DNA of 64,000 bases, taken from contig CM073885.1 in the NCBI GenBank assembly GCA_037176705.1, positions 166,584,290-166,648,289 of the forward strand. The letters are read 5' to 3'. The notes below the pieces were generated by a model. The model did no database searches and had not been told where the DNA came from. It saw only the letters and a list, made by a program, of their open reading frames with translations. Position numbers and translations under genes: made by a program. The stretch is from Molossus alvarezi (lineage: Eukaryota; Chordata; Mammalia; Chiroptera; Molossidae). Position 1 is the first letter of the stretch, and each line of letters opens with the position of its first letter. Shown piece after piece: positions 1 through 11,411 of the stretch.

Positions 1-189
1 TACGTGTTTACAGTTGTTAAAATCCAAGGGAGTACATCTGAAGATCTAATTGTTTTTATTAAAGGATTCAGGAATCCGCACCATCCCACCAGCCAGCAAC
101 TAGAAGGGTGCTGGATGAGTTGTACAATAGGAAAGATTTTTATTGACAGGAAGACAATGGTACCAAGAAATTAAGAGTTAATTAGTGTG

Positions 190-700
190 GAACGAAAAAG
201 TTAAAAGGGCAGATAATTTCAGGCAAGGACACCTTCCCTTAGGGAACGGGAGGGGGTCTTATGAGGCCCCTGAAAAGAAAGATGGATTTGAGGTGAACTC
301 CGAGAAGAAATTTATTTGCTGAGATGGCCTCCTCATGGTCAACTAAGGGCCCAACTGTTGTACATAAGAATAATCTGGCAGCTGCTCAGACTGAACCCGG
401 CTTCCCGAGCTGTGCCTCATTTGCTCATGCCGTCTGAGTCAACCTCTGCAGCCAAAGCCTGGTTTTGCCTTTTTACCCATGGACTGAGATCCACCCTGTC
501 CAATCAGAACTGCACAATTGGAAATCAAAACAAAGACCTTGTGCTCAAAAGAGTCTTGAACAAGGATTTCTGATTCTGGGGAAAATTTTAGCTATAAGCC
601 TGAGTGAGTTACATAGGGACTCTGAATCCCTCTGCTTAGAAAGGAATCAAAAACAACAGAAACAGTGGCTCCTTTGGAAACGTTCTTTTGTTTTCCTTCC
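190..700 (-). mobile_element. LTR-like relic (uncertain)
   Basis: Read on the minus strand, the segment has a CCAAT-type box (GATTGG near 500), an AATAAA signal (complement at 311-316) and a C-rich downstream stretch, an order like U3-R-U5 of an ERV LTR. No TG...CA ends or target duplication could be fixed. It could equally be unique sequence. Confidence 0.25.
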
Positions 701-762
701 TCATCAATGTTAACCATTTTCTCGTTTTGTGAAGTTACAGTTTACATAAAGTACATAAAGCT

Positions 763-1091
763 GTGTACAACTTAGTAAACAAATGGAACTGTACCCACTT
801 GTCATTGTCCTCTTGGTCTATGCAGTATGACTCCCAGGATTTGGCCACCTTCTTGTGGTTATGGATGCCACTCTCATGCAACACACTTCAGACCACCCTC
901 CACTGCAAAGGCTTCCCAGGATGGGCACAGTGCCGCCACCGATCCTCTCCCAAGGAGCCGCAGGACTCCCCCGTGATGAGTGTACACGCTGTGGTGGCGA
1001 GGAGGAATCTACCAAGGAAGAAGGCTTTGATCCCCCATCCATGCCTCTGCTTCCTGGAGGCCGTGGCATAGAATCCTCAGAGCTGAGCTAA
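763..1091 (-). pseudogene. Degraded coding-like segment, unrecognised
   Basis: One minus-strand frame stays open for about 90 codons with a single stop and has a protein-like composition (for example GIHNHKKVAKSWESYC). There is no start, poly(A) tail or target duplication, and I do not recognise the family. It may be a retrocopy fragment or chance. Confidence 0.22.
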
Positions 1092-1965
1092 GGAGACACA
1101 GAGAATCTAAATCAGCGCTGATAGATTTGACTAAATGGTGAAATCCTCAGTAGCAGTGGACATTAACGCCCATGAGTTATAACTTTCAATGCCCCTGCAT
1201 TTCTAATGACACTCTGTTGGTGACACCCTCCACTCAGAAACAAATTTTGATGCACTTTTTATGGGGACAACTGGATACTCCTGCTTCTGAAAGGGGAGGA
1301 GCAATATAAGTATATGCTCATGAAGGTGAGAATAAAAAGTTCTTTGTTCCAGATTCAAGAAGACTCTGTTTTCTTACCTGTCTGATTCACACAGGTGAAC
1401 CTAAATCTACGTTAGGTGTTTTTTTTGTTTTTTTTAAGTAGCAGTACCTTCAAATGGTCTTGGGAAGAATCAAAATAGCACTCTAATTGGCAATAAATAA
1501 ATAAGAAAGCAAAAATTATTTTCGGTAGATCTAGTATGAAAAGAGAACAGGTCTTTATTTTTTTAAAAATGTATATGAAAACTATGATACAGATGTCCCA
1601 GAGGAAATTTTTCCTCCAGGTTTTTAATTGAGGAAATAGCCCAGCTATCAGGTTGTAGATGCTAGACAACTAAAGGTCATTTTGACACGAAACCAGAACC
1701 CTTTCCTCTTATATCCAATTAATCACCAAGTCCCCACCTGTCAATTTCTTCAGGTCGCTATGACAATGCCATAGAATTGGGGGAGGGGGAGGGATGAACA
1801 AGTGTAGACGAAGGATTCTGATACCAGTGAAAATATGGTTTGCTACCAAAATGGTGGAGGCAGTTGGCTGTTCCTCATCCATCCAGCTCCAGCACATCCC
1901 CTCCCTGGGCAGGAAGCCCTCCACCTGGGCCGGCTGCGGGAGCCAGGCTCTGAGGGCAGTGGTGA
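1092..1965. other. No gene seen
   Basis: A/T-rich sequence. The stretch 1,300-1,400 has a TATA-like and an AATAAA-like motif and could be an LTR end, but no family was recognised. Confidence 0.4.
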
Positions 1966-1966
1966 T

Positions 1967-2046
1967 TCCTTCCTCCCTCCCTCCCTCCCTCCCTCCCTCC
2001 CTCCCTCCCTCCCTCCCTCCCTCCCTCCCTTCCTCCCTCCCTTCCT
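1967..2046. repeat. (TCCC)n microsatellite
   Basis: An almost uninterrupted TCCC tetranucleotide array that grades into TTCC/CTTT immediately before the antisense L1 tail. Confidence 0.95.
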
Positions 2047-2054
2047 TTCTCTTT

Positions 2055-2640
2055 CCTTCTTTTACTTCAAATAATGTTTATTTCTTACATTATATTAGTT
2101 TGAGGTGTACAGCTCAGTGATTATATATTATATAACTTACTCAGTGATCTCAGGATAAATCTAGTACCCATCTGACACCGTGCATAGTTAATACTATACC
2201 ACTGACTATATTCCCTGTGCTGTACTTTACATCCCTGTGACTATTCTGTAACTACCACTCTGTACTTCTTAATCCCTTCCCCTTTTTCACCCAGTCCCCC
2301 AAACCCCTGGGACTCAAGAGAACTTCCCCTTGCTCTAAACCAGGGAAATCTTGGATAACTGGGTGTAATATATCTATGGACACACACAGTCTATCTGACA
2401 ACCATCAAAATGTTCTCTGTATAGATGAGTCGGTTTCTCTTCCGCTTATTCATTTTGTGTTTTAGAGTGATTTGATCTGGTGTAAGTATTGCTACCCGAG
2501 CTTTTTGTTTGTCTGTTTCTCTTTAATGAATTTTTTTTCACCCCTTTACTTTCAGTCTGTGTGTGTCTTTCGATCTAAAGGGAGTCTCGTTGAGAGCAGA
2601 GGTAAGGGTCTTGTTTTTTTATCCATTTAGTGTCCATATG
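2055..2640 (-). mobile_element. Old L1 3' end, antisense
   Basis: Matches the antisense of mammalian L1 3' UTR: the 'gtgtacagctcagtgat' type stretch, the TGACAACCATC...TTCTCTGTAT region, then the ORF2 end at about 2,460-2,640. The element is interrupted at about 2,310-2,394 by one arm of an inverted repeat. Confidence 0.75.
2310..2394 (+). repeat. Inverted repeat, left arm
   Basis: These 85 bp are the reverse complement of 2,963-3,047, with 78 of 85 positions matching and no gaps. The arm lies where L1 3'UTR sequence should be continuous, so it is an insertion into the L1. Confidence 0.9.
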
Positions 2641-2642
2641 TC

Positions 2643-3440
2643 TTTTTTTTAATACTGAAAATTGTTTATTTCCAAGATCAAATACTACAACAGGACATTT
2701 CCATGTATTTATAAAAAATGCAGCAGTTGAATTTACAGATAAGAGGTTTCCTTGAGTTTGGTCCTTCTCTCAGCACAGGGAACTGATGTCTTCGTAAGAC
2801 TTAATGCCCCCCCTCCCTCCCCCACCCAGTTTGTCCCCCCTTCCCCAATTCAAGTTGCAGTGTCAATATAAAGTATGACATCGCAGGAATATTCACAATT
2901 TGGTACAGCCAAAACCAGAGGATCGCCACCTGAGGGATCCTCATTTTGGAAATGATTTACCTATAAACTGTGTGTGTCCATAGATCTGTCACACCCAGTT
3001 ATCCAAGATTTCCCTGGTTTAGAGCAAGGGGAAGTTCCATGGAGTCCTAGCCAGCAGTTACAGCTCTGCTTTATCTATGGCATGTTTTTCTCCTCCTACA
3101 AGTTTTAGATTTTCTACGGACTCGGACTCGAGTGTCTTCAAATTTAAGGCTTTTCCTAGCACCTCATTATCACTTACTAGATATACAGGAAGGTCTCTAG
3201 TGTGTCTTGAACAACAACAAAAAATCAGTGAATGATCCAGTTGCCCCTTCCTCACTGGTCGCAGAGCCTTCCTCCCATTTTTGAGAAGAGCTGCAGAAAC
3301 AAATGGTGTCCCCCAGCACCAAGGGATTATAAGCCCAGAAAACCGAGAAGGATATGTCCATGTCAGGGAGCACGTGCCAGAAACACTTCCATAGGAGCAC
3401 TGTCTGCCCATTATCATCTTGGATTCAAGAACAAATTATG
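2643..3440 (-). pseudogene. Processed retrocopy, parent gene not recognised
   Basis: Read on the minus strand, this ends with AATAAA (complement at 2,665-2,670), about 15 nt, then an 8-nt A tract at 2,643-2,650. That is the signature of a retrotransposed mRNA. Upstream an ORF of 119 codons (3,417-3,058) ends in EKHAIDKAEL followed by a stop, then about 400 bp of 3'UTR-like sequence. No introns are evident. I do not recognise the protein, and the 5' part may be truncated. It inserted next to or into the antisense L1. Its 3'UTR contains the right arm of the inverted repeat. No convincing target duplication was found. Confidence 0.5.
2963..3047 (-). repeat. Inverted repeat, right arm
   Basis: Reverse complement of 2,310-2,394. 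It lies inside the 3'UTR-like part of the retrocopy. Mismatches cluster in two short blocks plus one isolated base. Confidence 0.9.
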
Positions 3441-3866
3441 CTACAGATGAAATTCAGAGCTATCCTGCAGTAAAAATGCAAATCGCACTAAGACCACCAC
3501 TTGCCGAGAATAAACTGAGTACACAGACATCCCGGGGAATCTCTAAATACGGTTAGGAACTGCCTGAGAAACACTTGAAGCAATACACCTAGTTGATTTC
3601 ACTCAGTACCCAGCCCATGAAGGTGGGAGAAATCAAGGCAGGGATTGGAGTAAAGGATAGTTAAGAAGATTGTGTGCTTTCTGGAGAGTGGTTCCGTTAC
3701 TTTCAAAGGTGTGTTAACCTAGATGCACAGAAACAGCGGACTGGGTACACTTAATGCAAAGATGAACCTTTTGCTAAAGAAGTTTTATGCCTGGGGTGTG
3801 ACTACCTACCATGACCTGCCCAGTTAGAAAGTTAAGATCAGATCACCCTGTGAGGTTCCTTTCCAT
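3441..3866. other. No gene seen
   Basis: No repeat family, long ORF or RNA gene was recognised in this interval. Confidence 0.4.
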
Positions 3867-3892
3867 AGAACCCCCCTTTCTCTCTCTCTCTC

Positions 3893-4132
3893 TTTTTTTT
3901 TTAATCCTCACCCAAGGACATTTTTTCCATTTTTTGTTCAGATAGAGTGGGAGGGAGAGACAGAAAGAGAAACATCAATGTGAAAGGGACACATCGAGTG
4001 GTTGCCACCCACACGACCCAACCAGGCCGGGGACAAAACACAACTGAGGTACGTGCCCTTAGTGGGAACCAAACCCGGGTCTCTCTGGACCTCAGGCTGA
4101 TGCTCTAACCACTGAGCCAAACTGGCCAGGGC
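3893..4132 (-). mobile_element. Ves-type SINE (GAGGAC-tail subfamily)
   Basis: Minus-strand tRNA-derived SINE with 5' GCCCTGGCCAGTTTGGCTCA, box B GGTTTGGTTCCC, a T/C-rich 3' part and the tail CCTTGGGTGAGGATT. The target duplication AGAACCCCCCTT is at 3,867 and 4,134. Confidence 0.95.
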
Positions 4133-4139
4133 TAGAACC

Positions 4140-5045
4140 CCCCTTTTTGTGTCCACATTATGCAGTAGGGAAAGCTGAGAGTCAGTGAACCCAAGTCATA
4201 GATTAAGTTGAAGGATGTATTTCTCCTCCTTTTCTTCTTCTTCCTCTTCCTTTTTCTCCACTCCTCCTCCTCTTGTTTATTTTATTATTTTTTTGTCATC
4301 TTACATTTGACAAATAACTCCAGAGAAGTTAAAATGTGGGCACAACATTGGAAGAGGAACCCAGATGAATGGTGGGAGAGCTTGTATCTCAAAATATGGG
4401 GAATTCTGGGTGAGTTGTTTGGGGGGAGTCTAGTTATAATAACATCACGCATATTAGAAAGATTGACAGATCAAGTTTGGTGAGGTCAAACCCAGGTGCC
4501 CGAAATAACTGTGGCTACCCCATGGCTGGCGCAAGACAGGCTGTGCTGATGCCCCTGGGTAGGCGGGAGAGTGATCTTGGGAGTCAGCCATGGGGGGCCC
4601 CCCTCTGCATTTGCAAATGGCCAAGGCCTTGGAGGCCGGATGGGACCAAGCAAACCTGGTGAGGTGTGAAACCTCAACCAGATGCGTATCCAATCCACAG
4701 TTTCTTACAAAGTGGTTTTATTATTTTTTATCTTTCAAATGGAAATGTCTATGTATTTTTTTGTTCTTTCTCATGTAAGCTTTTGGAAGGAAAAAAAAAC
4801 AAGTAATGTTAACCTTTACAGCATCAAAAAAGTGATAAAATGAAAGCATAATTAAGTTTGTTTTTTAACATAACATGGGGTGCTTTGATAGATCTCAGCT
4901 TACTAGCATCTCACAAGCTACTTTCTTTTTCAGTGTGCATGGATGAATACTGCGATTAAACAATTTTTGTGACCTGTAGTAAGCTCAGACTTATTTATTA
5001 CAAGATTCAGTAGATTTACTATTTCCTACTAGTTAATAAAATAGA
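4140..5045. other. No gene seen
   Basis: Contains a CTT/CCT-rich stretch (4,210-4,275). A moderately GC-rich segment at 4,480-4,690 has short ORFs on both strands, none recognised. Confidence 0.4.
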
Positions 5046-5049
5046 CTTC

Positions 5050-5225
5050 CCCTCCAGTTTTATTGAGTAATCATTGACACACATCACTGTATAAGTTTAA
5101 GGCATGCATCATGATAGTTTGATCTCTTATATCACCCTAGGTTCAGCTAAACTCCATCTCCTCGTTGAGATACAATAAAAAGTACTTTTTAAAATATTTT
5201 CTTATGTGTGATGAAATCCGACAGT
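5050..5225 (-). mobile_element. Old L1 (L1MA-like) 3'UTR fragment
   Basis: Contains antisense L1M 3'UTR landmarks: TTTTATTGAG, then TGACACAC, ACTGTATAAGTTTAAGG and ATCATGATAGTTTGA. Divergent. Confidence 0.6.
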
Positions 5226-5932
5226 GCTTCAGAGAAAAAGAATCACTCCCATAATCCCCGCCCCCTTTTTTGAATAGAATCGTCTGTTTATCTTAAACTT
5301 CAGGGACCATCAGGAGCTCAACTATTTTCCAGGCAATTAGTATGTGTCCTCTAGATGGCAGGACAGGATTTCCTTTTGCACTGTTGAATTTTCTTTGCTA
5401 TTTAATTGATGCTTTCCTATTGCAGATTGTTCTTAGTGATTTGGTAACCAGAAGACTCACTACATGTTAAAATGTTTTCTTTTGTACAGATACAGATAAC
5501 ACCTCACCAATCCAAAGTCACAGAGAGGCAAGGTGCATTAGTTGAAAATCTGAACAATGAATTTTTTTAAAAAATCCAAATTGGTTTATGTTCTTAAGTT
5601 GTTAATTATCTTGAATAAATTACTAATTATCTTGCCAAATACAGATCCTGATGGACCACATTTAATGGATTGATAAGACTTGTTATTAATTGACATTTAA
5701 TGTTGCTACTTAATAAATGTTGCTGAAGTACTTAAAAAGTATTCTTATGTAGGTTAAAAATGCTGTTACATTTGCCTTATGTTGTAAATTTGCTTACTGA
5801 CGTATTTTTTTTTTTCTAAAGAAATTTCAAAAATAAACTTTAGAATAGACCTGGTTTACTATTAGGAATTTTGGATTGGTCACACATGAATGATAGGGTT
5901 TCTGTCAAGCCCCTTAAGCAGTCATCACCTAT
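5226..5932. other. No gene seen
   Basis: A/T-rich, apparently unique sequence with no recognised repeat or coding pattern. Confidence 0.4.
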
Positions 5933-5950
5933 AAGATTTAAGAATATTAT

Positions 5951-6200
5951 GCCCTGGCCAGTTTGGCTCAGCGGTTAGACCATCGGCCTGCGGTCCGGAG
6001 AGACCCGGGTTCGGTTCCCACTAAGGGCATGTACCTCGGTTGCAGTTTGTCCCCGGCCCTGGTTGGTCGTGTGGGTGGCAGCCACTCGATGTGTCCCTTT
6101 CACGTCGATGTTTCTCTCTCTCTCTCTCTTCCTCTCTCCCCCCCCCCCACTCTATCTGTGCAAAAAATGGAAAAATGTCCTCGGGTGAGGATTAAAAAAA
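5951..6200 (+). mobile_element. Ves-type SINE (GAGGAC-tail subfamily)
   Basis: Complete copy from GCCCTGGCCAGTTTGGCTCA to the GTCCTCGGGTGAGGATT tail and poly(A). The target duplication AAGATTTAAxAATATTATG is at 5,933 and 6,202. Confidence 0.96.
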
Positions 6201-6664
6201 AAAGATTTAAAAATATTATGAAATGTCATCTCTAAATACAGTTGCTCTGGGGGATCTATTAGCTCTCTTCCATCTCTTAATAACCTATTCCTACCAGTGC
6301 GTACATTTTTCATATAGCAGACATTCAAGAAATACTTATGAATTTGAATGGACTTGTACACAGGTGACATTCATGACTTTGATCTGAAAGATTTAAAGAG
6401 ATATACTCGAGTTAAAATTTAATCTTTTTTTAAAAGAGAGATTATTTTCTCCCACAAAAACACTGGCTCTCATTTTTCCCAAAATAAAGATTATACTTTA
6501 TCCACTAACATGGAGATAAAGTAATAAGGACTATTTCTGGATTTTAGGTCTGTTTATATTGAAGTCTGACTTCTATACTTTTTATTTTAGGTAGCAGAGA
6601 AAAATAATTTGGACTTTCTCAGTTTCTGATCATTTTTGCTTAACACTGATGAATAATCTACTTT

Positions 6665-6960
6665 ATCTGTGGAGATACCTTCCAAGCTCCCCAGGAGATG
6701 CCTAAAACCATGGATAGTACTGAATTCTATATATGCTATGTGTTTTTCTATATGTACATATCTATGATAAAGTTTAATTTATAAATTAGGCACAGTAAGA
6801 GATGAACAACAATAACTAGCAATAAAATAGAGCAGCTATAACAATTCACTGTAATAAAAGTTATGTAAAAGTCTACCACAGTCCAGTTATTATCCAACAT
6901 CACACAATTGCTCCCCCTCAAAATATATATATATTTTTATACTTTATATACAACTGTATA
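6665..6960 (+). mobile_element. Tigger-like (pogo) DNA transposon relic
   Basis: Shares the string GATAAAGTTTAATTTATAAA, then TTAGGCACAGTAAGAGAT, and the following 100 bp with the copy at 28,845-29,560. This is a known non-autonomous Tigger/MER pattern. The family name is from memory. Confidence 0.6.
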
Positions 6961-7439
6961 TTATTGTCAAAATTCTTAGAGCTTGAAACTAGGCATTTTA
7001 AAAGAAATTCTAAGCTAGTTAGCCCTTCTCTTGTTTGATATCGCTCAAATATCTTATTTTTCATATAATATTTTAGAACTTAAAGAACATATGAAAACTG
7101 GTAATTTCTTAATTTAGAGGTTAAGAGACACAAAACAAACACCGAGGCCTCATTTACCAGACTTTGCACGAACACTGGCGATGCTCAGTTTGAGATGACT
7201 GGTAACAAAAGCAGTATGTCTAGGCCTCATCAAACCTCATCTGTGGCCTTGAAGGTCCAAGCAGTTTGGATGGCAGTTCTAAGAATATGTAAAATGTTAA
7301 GGAAGAAAATTCATTGTTATTATTACAAAACCCAAATTTAAGTAAATTAATAGGATTATTTGACCTTAAAGTTGGAAATAAGGATAAAAGATTTCCTCAT
7401 AGTGATATTTGATGAGTGCCGGGGATGGTGGTTATCATC
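6961..7439. other. No gene seen
   Basis: Nothing recognised. Confidence 0.35.
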
Positions 7440-7740
7440 AGCGTGGTTTGCAAACATTTCTGGTTTTGCCCATGAAAAATTGCACTTTGTGACCCCTTGT
7501 GGTTAGGAAACCATTAAGTAATTCTAGCCAATGAACTGAGAGTGGAAACGATGCCTAGAACCTCTGGGCCAAACCTTTAATTGCTGGTGTAAGACTTTCT
7601 GGAGCTCTCTGCCTCCTCTGGCCTGGTTACCAACACTTGGGTGGGTTCCCAATCAGTCTGAGTCTTCTCGTAATAACAAGCAATCCTCCCTCCCCACCTC
7701 TTTCCTCTGCCTCAACTCTGAAGGACATGGAGCAAGAGCA
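7440..7740 (+). mobile_element. MaLR (MLT1-like) LTR fragment
   Basis: Contains 'ccaatgaactgagagtgga', 'tttaattgctggtgtaagac' and 'gagctctctgcctcctctg', a recurrent order in mammalian MaLR LTRs. Old, with indistinct ends. Confidence 0.5.
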
Positions 7741-8314
7741 GGAAACTAATCTTGGTAGTTTTATGCTACTTAAAATTTGAGGTTGTTTCTTATTCCAAAT
7801 AACCTATGTCCTGATATAGGTAACAATCTATTTTATGAGTGGAAATATCACTGAAATATCATTGTTAACAAACTGTCATGCTTTCATTCAGTTTTGCTAA
7901 TAGGCCATTTCACTTATTCAAAGATACTTTAATTGACAGAGCAAAATCAGATGGAATTTAAAAAACCAGCAAGTCCTAGAAGAGATTAATGAGAAAAGTA
8001 TATATCATATAATATAGCATAACATAGTACTAGACAGCCAAAGAAAGGCTATACTTCTTACTTGTTAAATGATCTACAACAGCTTTCGTAGACTGGTTCC
8101 ATGATTTCCATCATCTGCAGGCCATGTTCAAAGTCATAACCAGAAAAGAAAGTCAAAGCCAAGATTCTAAAACTTATTTGAATCACTAAAGTGACTCCAA
8201 TGGCCTAAACTTGGGAAAAAAAAAAAAAAGAAGAAGAAACAAACAAAATAAAGGAGTATAAATAAGATAACCAAAAGTCAGATGGCCAGAAGAACATGAA
8301 TGGCAAGCAGCCCC

Positions 8315-8885
8315 TAAGGTGGCCCCATGTGGTCCCTGCCGCCTAGAATTCATGCCCCTGTGTAGTCTCCTCTCCTTGAACATGGGCTGGACCTAGTGAT
8401 TCCCCTCTAAGTAGTAGAATGTGATGCATATGACTGACACTTCTGAGATTAGATTACAAAAGATGGTGTTTTCCATCTTTAGCTGTTCTCTCTCTCTTTC
8501 TTGCTTACTTGCTGTGAGGGAAGCGAGACCATATTGGGAGCCACCCTATGGAGAGGCGCTTAGCTAGGAAGTGAGGGAGCTTCCAGCCCACATCCAGAGA
8601 GGAGCCTGTGCCCTCAGTCCAACCACCTGTGAGCAAGGGGTTCCTGCCAGTAACCAGGGGAGGGAGCTGAGGAGCAGATCCCCTCAATCAGACTTTCAGA
8701 CGTGTTCTCACCCAGCTGTCAGTGTGACGGACGGCTCACGAAAGACCTTAAGCCGGAAGTATACAACTTAGCCACATCTAAATTCCTGACCCACGGAAAC
8801 TGTGAGATAATAAATGTTTGCTCTTTCAAGCTGTTAAGTTTCGAAGTACTTGGTTATGTGGAAATAAGTAATCCAATACCTTAAA
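8315..8885 (+). mobile_element. MaLR (MLT1-like) LTR
   Basis: Ends with the diagnostic 3' part: ACGGAAACTGTGAGATAATA, then AATGTTTGCTCTTTCAAGCT, then TAAGTTTCGAAG. The U3-like part includes GGGCTGGACCTAGTGATTC. Old and diverged. Confidence 0.6.
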
Positions 8886-9129
8886 TATACCCTGGTACAC
8901 AGTGCCAAAGAATATAAATGCAAAGCTATGGGTTTCTGTGAGTATATTTTTTAAAATGTCTGGGCTAAATCCAATTATCATAGAAGAAATAGTCCTTTTA
9001 GCTAAATCATCAGAACCATGTGTCAAAAAGCAGAAATGCTTAAAAGACCAAACCATAGTGTGATAGAAACTGTCAGCACCCACATCCATGGGCTCCTCAT
9101 CATTGGTCATCTTCACTTAGTTAGACTTG

Positions 9130-9365
9130 CCAGGTGCCTGTTCTGTCCAGGGGAATGTAAGCAGAAGTAAACTGTTTTACTTCTGGGTTGATTTCCCCCC
9201 CTAAAGTTCTGGCTGAAGTTTAGGCCAGAAGATGGTAAGATCCTAAAATGGAAGAGACATGTGACAAGAGGGAGAAATAAACTTGTAATAAAGCCACTAA
9301 GATTTCAGATTTTATTTGTTACCAGAGTGTAGCCTATTGTATCCTGGATATTATACTCAGTAACA
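9130..9365 (+). mobile_element. MaLR-like LTR 3' fragment
   Basis: Contains AAATAAACTTGTAATAAAGC followed by CACTAAGATTTCAGATTTTA, resembling the polyadenylation end of MaLR LTRs. Confidence 0.45.
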
Positions 9366-9979
9366 GTCACAATGCAAAGAGCAGTGTGTCCATGGGAACA
9401 ACAGTTTCTAAGTATTCTGACTGGTCTCTATGTATGGAAACGACAGTATCACTAGTCCACTCTGTAGGGCTGGCTCTTTGTGGATTTTCATCCCCAGCTG
9501 GTAAGGAGGTGTTTCTCCTCCGCTGCGGTGGTCTGGTTACGGTGCAGCGGGGCCGGATGCAGCTGTGCTCTGGGGTCAATGCCACGTGCGTGTCTGCTCA
9601 TTTCCACTTTGATGACCACTTCACTTGTATGTGAAACTTCCGTGTTTTTAGTGTTATTGTGTGTGCACTTTGAGGTTATGGCTACATTCTCCTGTTTCTT
9701 CAGCTCTTTAGAAAATGACAAGTGGCCGGGGTATCTGCTTTCATAAACCACGTGCTCTGATGAAGAACAACTTACTTCTTACTCTTGGTGACTGGTGTGG
9801 AAATGTTCCGGTACAAAAGGTGGGCCTTTTGGTTCCACTTTTATCTTTCAGGCCACCTCTGTGCCCCTGGGGGTCTAGACATGGAATACGCCATGGAGGA
9901 GATGGTGGGACTTCCAAGAGGTCCAGTTTCTAAAAGCAAGTCTCCTGGCACCGGTTCAAGTCCACTCTGTACGTGCACG
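9366..9979. other. No gene seen
   Basis: Moderate GC with overlapping short ORFs on both strands (82-88 codons). None has recognisable protein features. Confidence 0.35.
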
Positions 9980-10480
9980 AAAATGCCCGAATTCATTCAA
10001 CAGATATTTACTGAGAGCCTACAATGTGACTGGCCCCATGTTAAGTGTTTGGGACACAAACATAAAGAAGACATGGCCTCAGTCATTATGGACAATACAG
10101 GTCACGGAAAAGAGCCATGCTGTAAAATCATGACAAGAGTGAAGAGCATTACAAAGGCGGCAGGGGGCATAATAGCGATAATGTAAGGGTGTGAGCGAAG
10201 GGAACTCGGGTTTGGGGGACACTGTGCCTGAGATGATCACTAGGAGGGCATGGAGAACGTTCTAGATTGAGAGAATGGCAAATGGGAAGGTGCTGAGGTG
10301 AGAGAAAACTGAATGAGTTGGAGAAACTGAGATAAGACCAGTTTGAAGCAGGTCGATCTTCCAGGGACAGGGACCAACTCCCTGACCATCTCATCATGGC
10401 CAGAGAAGCTTTACAGAAAACACCGTTTCCCTGACCGGTAGTTCCAAATTCAACAGGGGAAATGAAAGAGTTTTTTTTTC
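9980..10480 (+). repeat. Ancient mammal-wide repeat, family uncertain
   Basis: Begins ATTCATTCAACAGATATTTA, then CTGAGAGCCTACAATGTG, the well-known ancient-repeat opening. It continues with a divergent body including GGCAAATGGGAAGGTGCTGA. A second candidate of this family is at 13,840-14,190. Confidence 0.4.
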
Positions 10481-10489
10481 TTTTTTGTG

Positions 10490-11410
10490 TCTGACTGCTC
10501 AATATTGTCCACGTTCTATAAAAGGAACTTGATCAAATGCATTTTTTTTCCAAGTTTCACTGATGGTTGAGCTTACTATACTTGGTTCAAATCAAGCACA
10601 TTCCTGGCCATTCTGTTTACTAATAGAATAATAAATATTGTGATATATTAACATGATGGGGAAGTTGACAGGTTAAATGCTCACACTTTAAACAGTTGTC
10701 AAGTAATTTCTGTGGTAACAATGATGTTTAATTTCCAGTGTAATTTCATCAAAGGGTTCACTCAAAAGCCTTATAAAAATTTCACTATAAAGTCATGTGT
10801 ACGTCTATCTTGACCCTAGAAACTCCATTTTTCAAAATTCAGTCAAAACACAGTCTTTTATTTCCTACTAATTTCATCCCAGAAAATGGGAGAGCTATCA
10901 AAATGGTCTATTATTCTGTCTGTACTATATGATTATGTTTGCCAATGGCTTGGAAATGAATCAATTGAGTATTTTAGAAAGGATCTCTTTGCGAAAACAA
11001 ACCGTAGAATAATATCACAGTGTATTATACCATCAATGGCTGGCAAAGCCATGTACCCCGAAACAAGGAGACTGCCAACTGCCATTACCTGAGTCCTGGG
11101 TGCCAAGAGTGATTTGGGGAACGACGCCGCTTTCCCTGTTATCAGGACACCCTGTGCCGGGAGCTCGTTTCTCGAGGAGTAGCACCATTCATATCGATAA
11201 CGTCTGCATTGAGGCCTATTAGTCCTGATTGAAAGTGAGCCATCAAAGGTGTAAAGTAATTTGAGAAAAGAGAAACAACATCTGGAGTCCTGTCATCTTC
11301 ATGGGTTAGAGTAAGGTAAACCCGGGAAGAGTAAATGCAAGCAAGAAGTAAATTGTGGGACAATTTCTCTACAGAGCAAATTCCATATAAGTTTATAAAC
11401 ATGTAACAGT
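10490..11410. other. No gene seen
   Basis: Includes an 86-codon minus-strand ORF (11,402-11,142) of protein-like composition, but no family, splice or retrocopy signals were recognised. Confidence 0.35.
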
Positions 11411-11411
11411 G

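Noticed and set aside
5951..6030. tRNA gene (box A and box B present)
   Set aside because: The tRNA-like part is the head of a SINE, with degenerate arms and an attached SINE body and poly(A); the same holds for all other copies.
9480..9751. Overlapping 82-88-codon ORFs on both strands
   Set aside because: No family features and several overlapping frames of similar length; treated as chance in a GC-richer patch.
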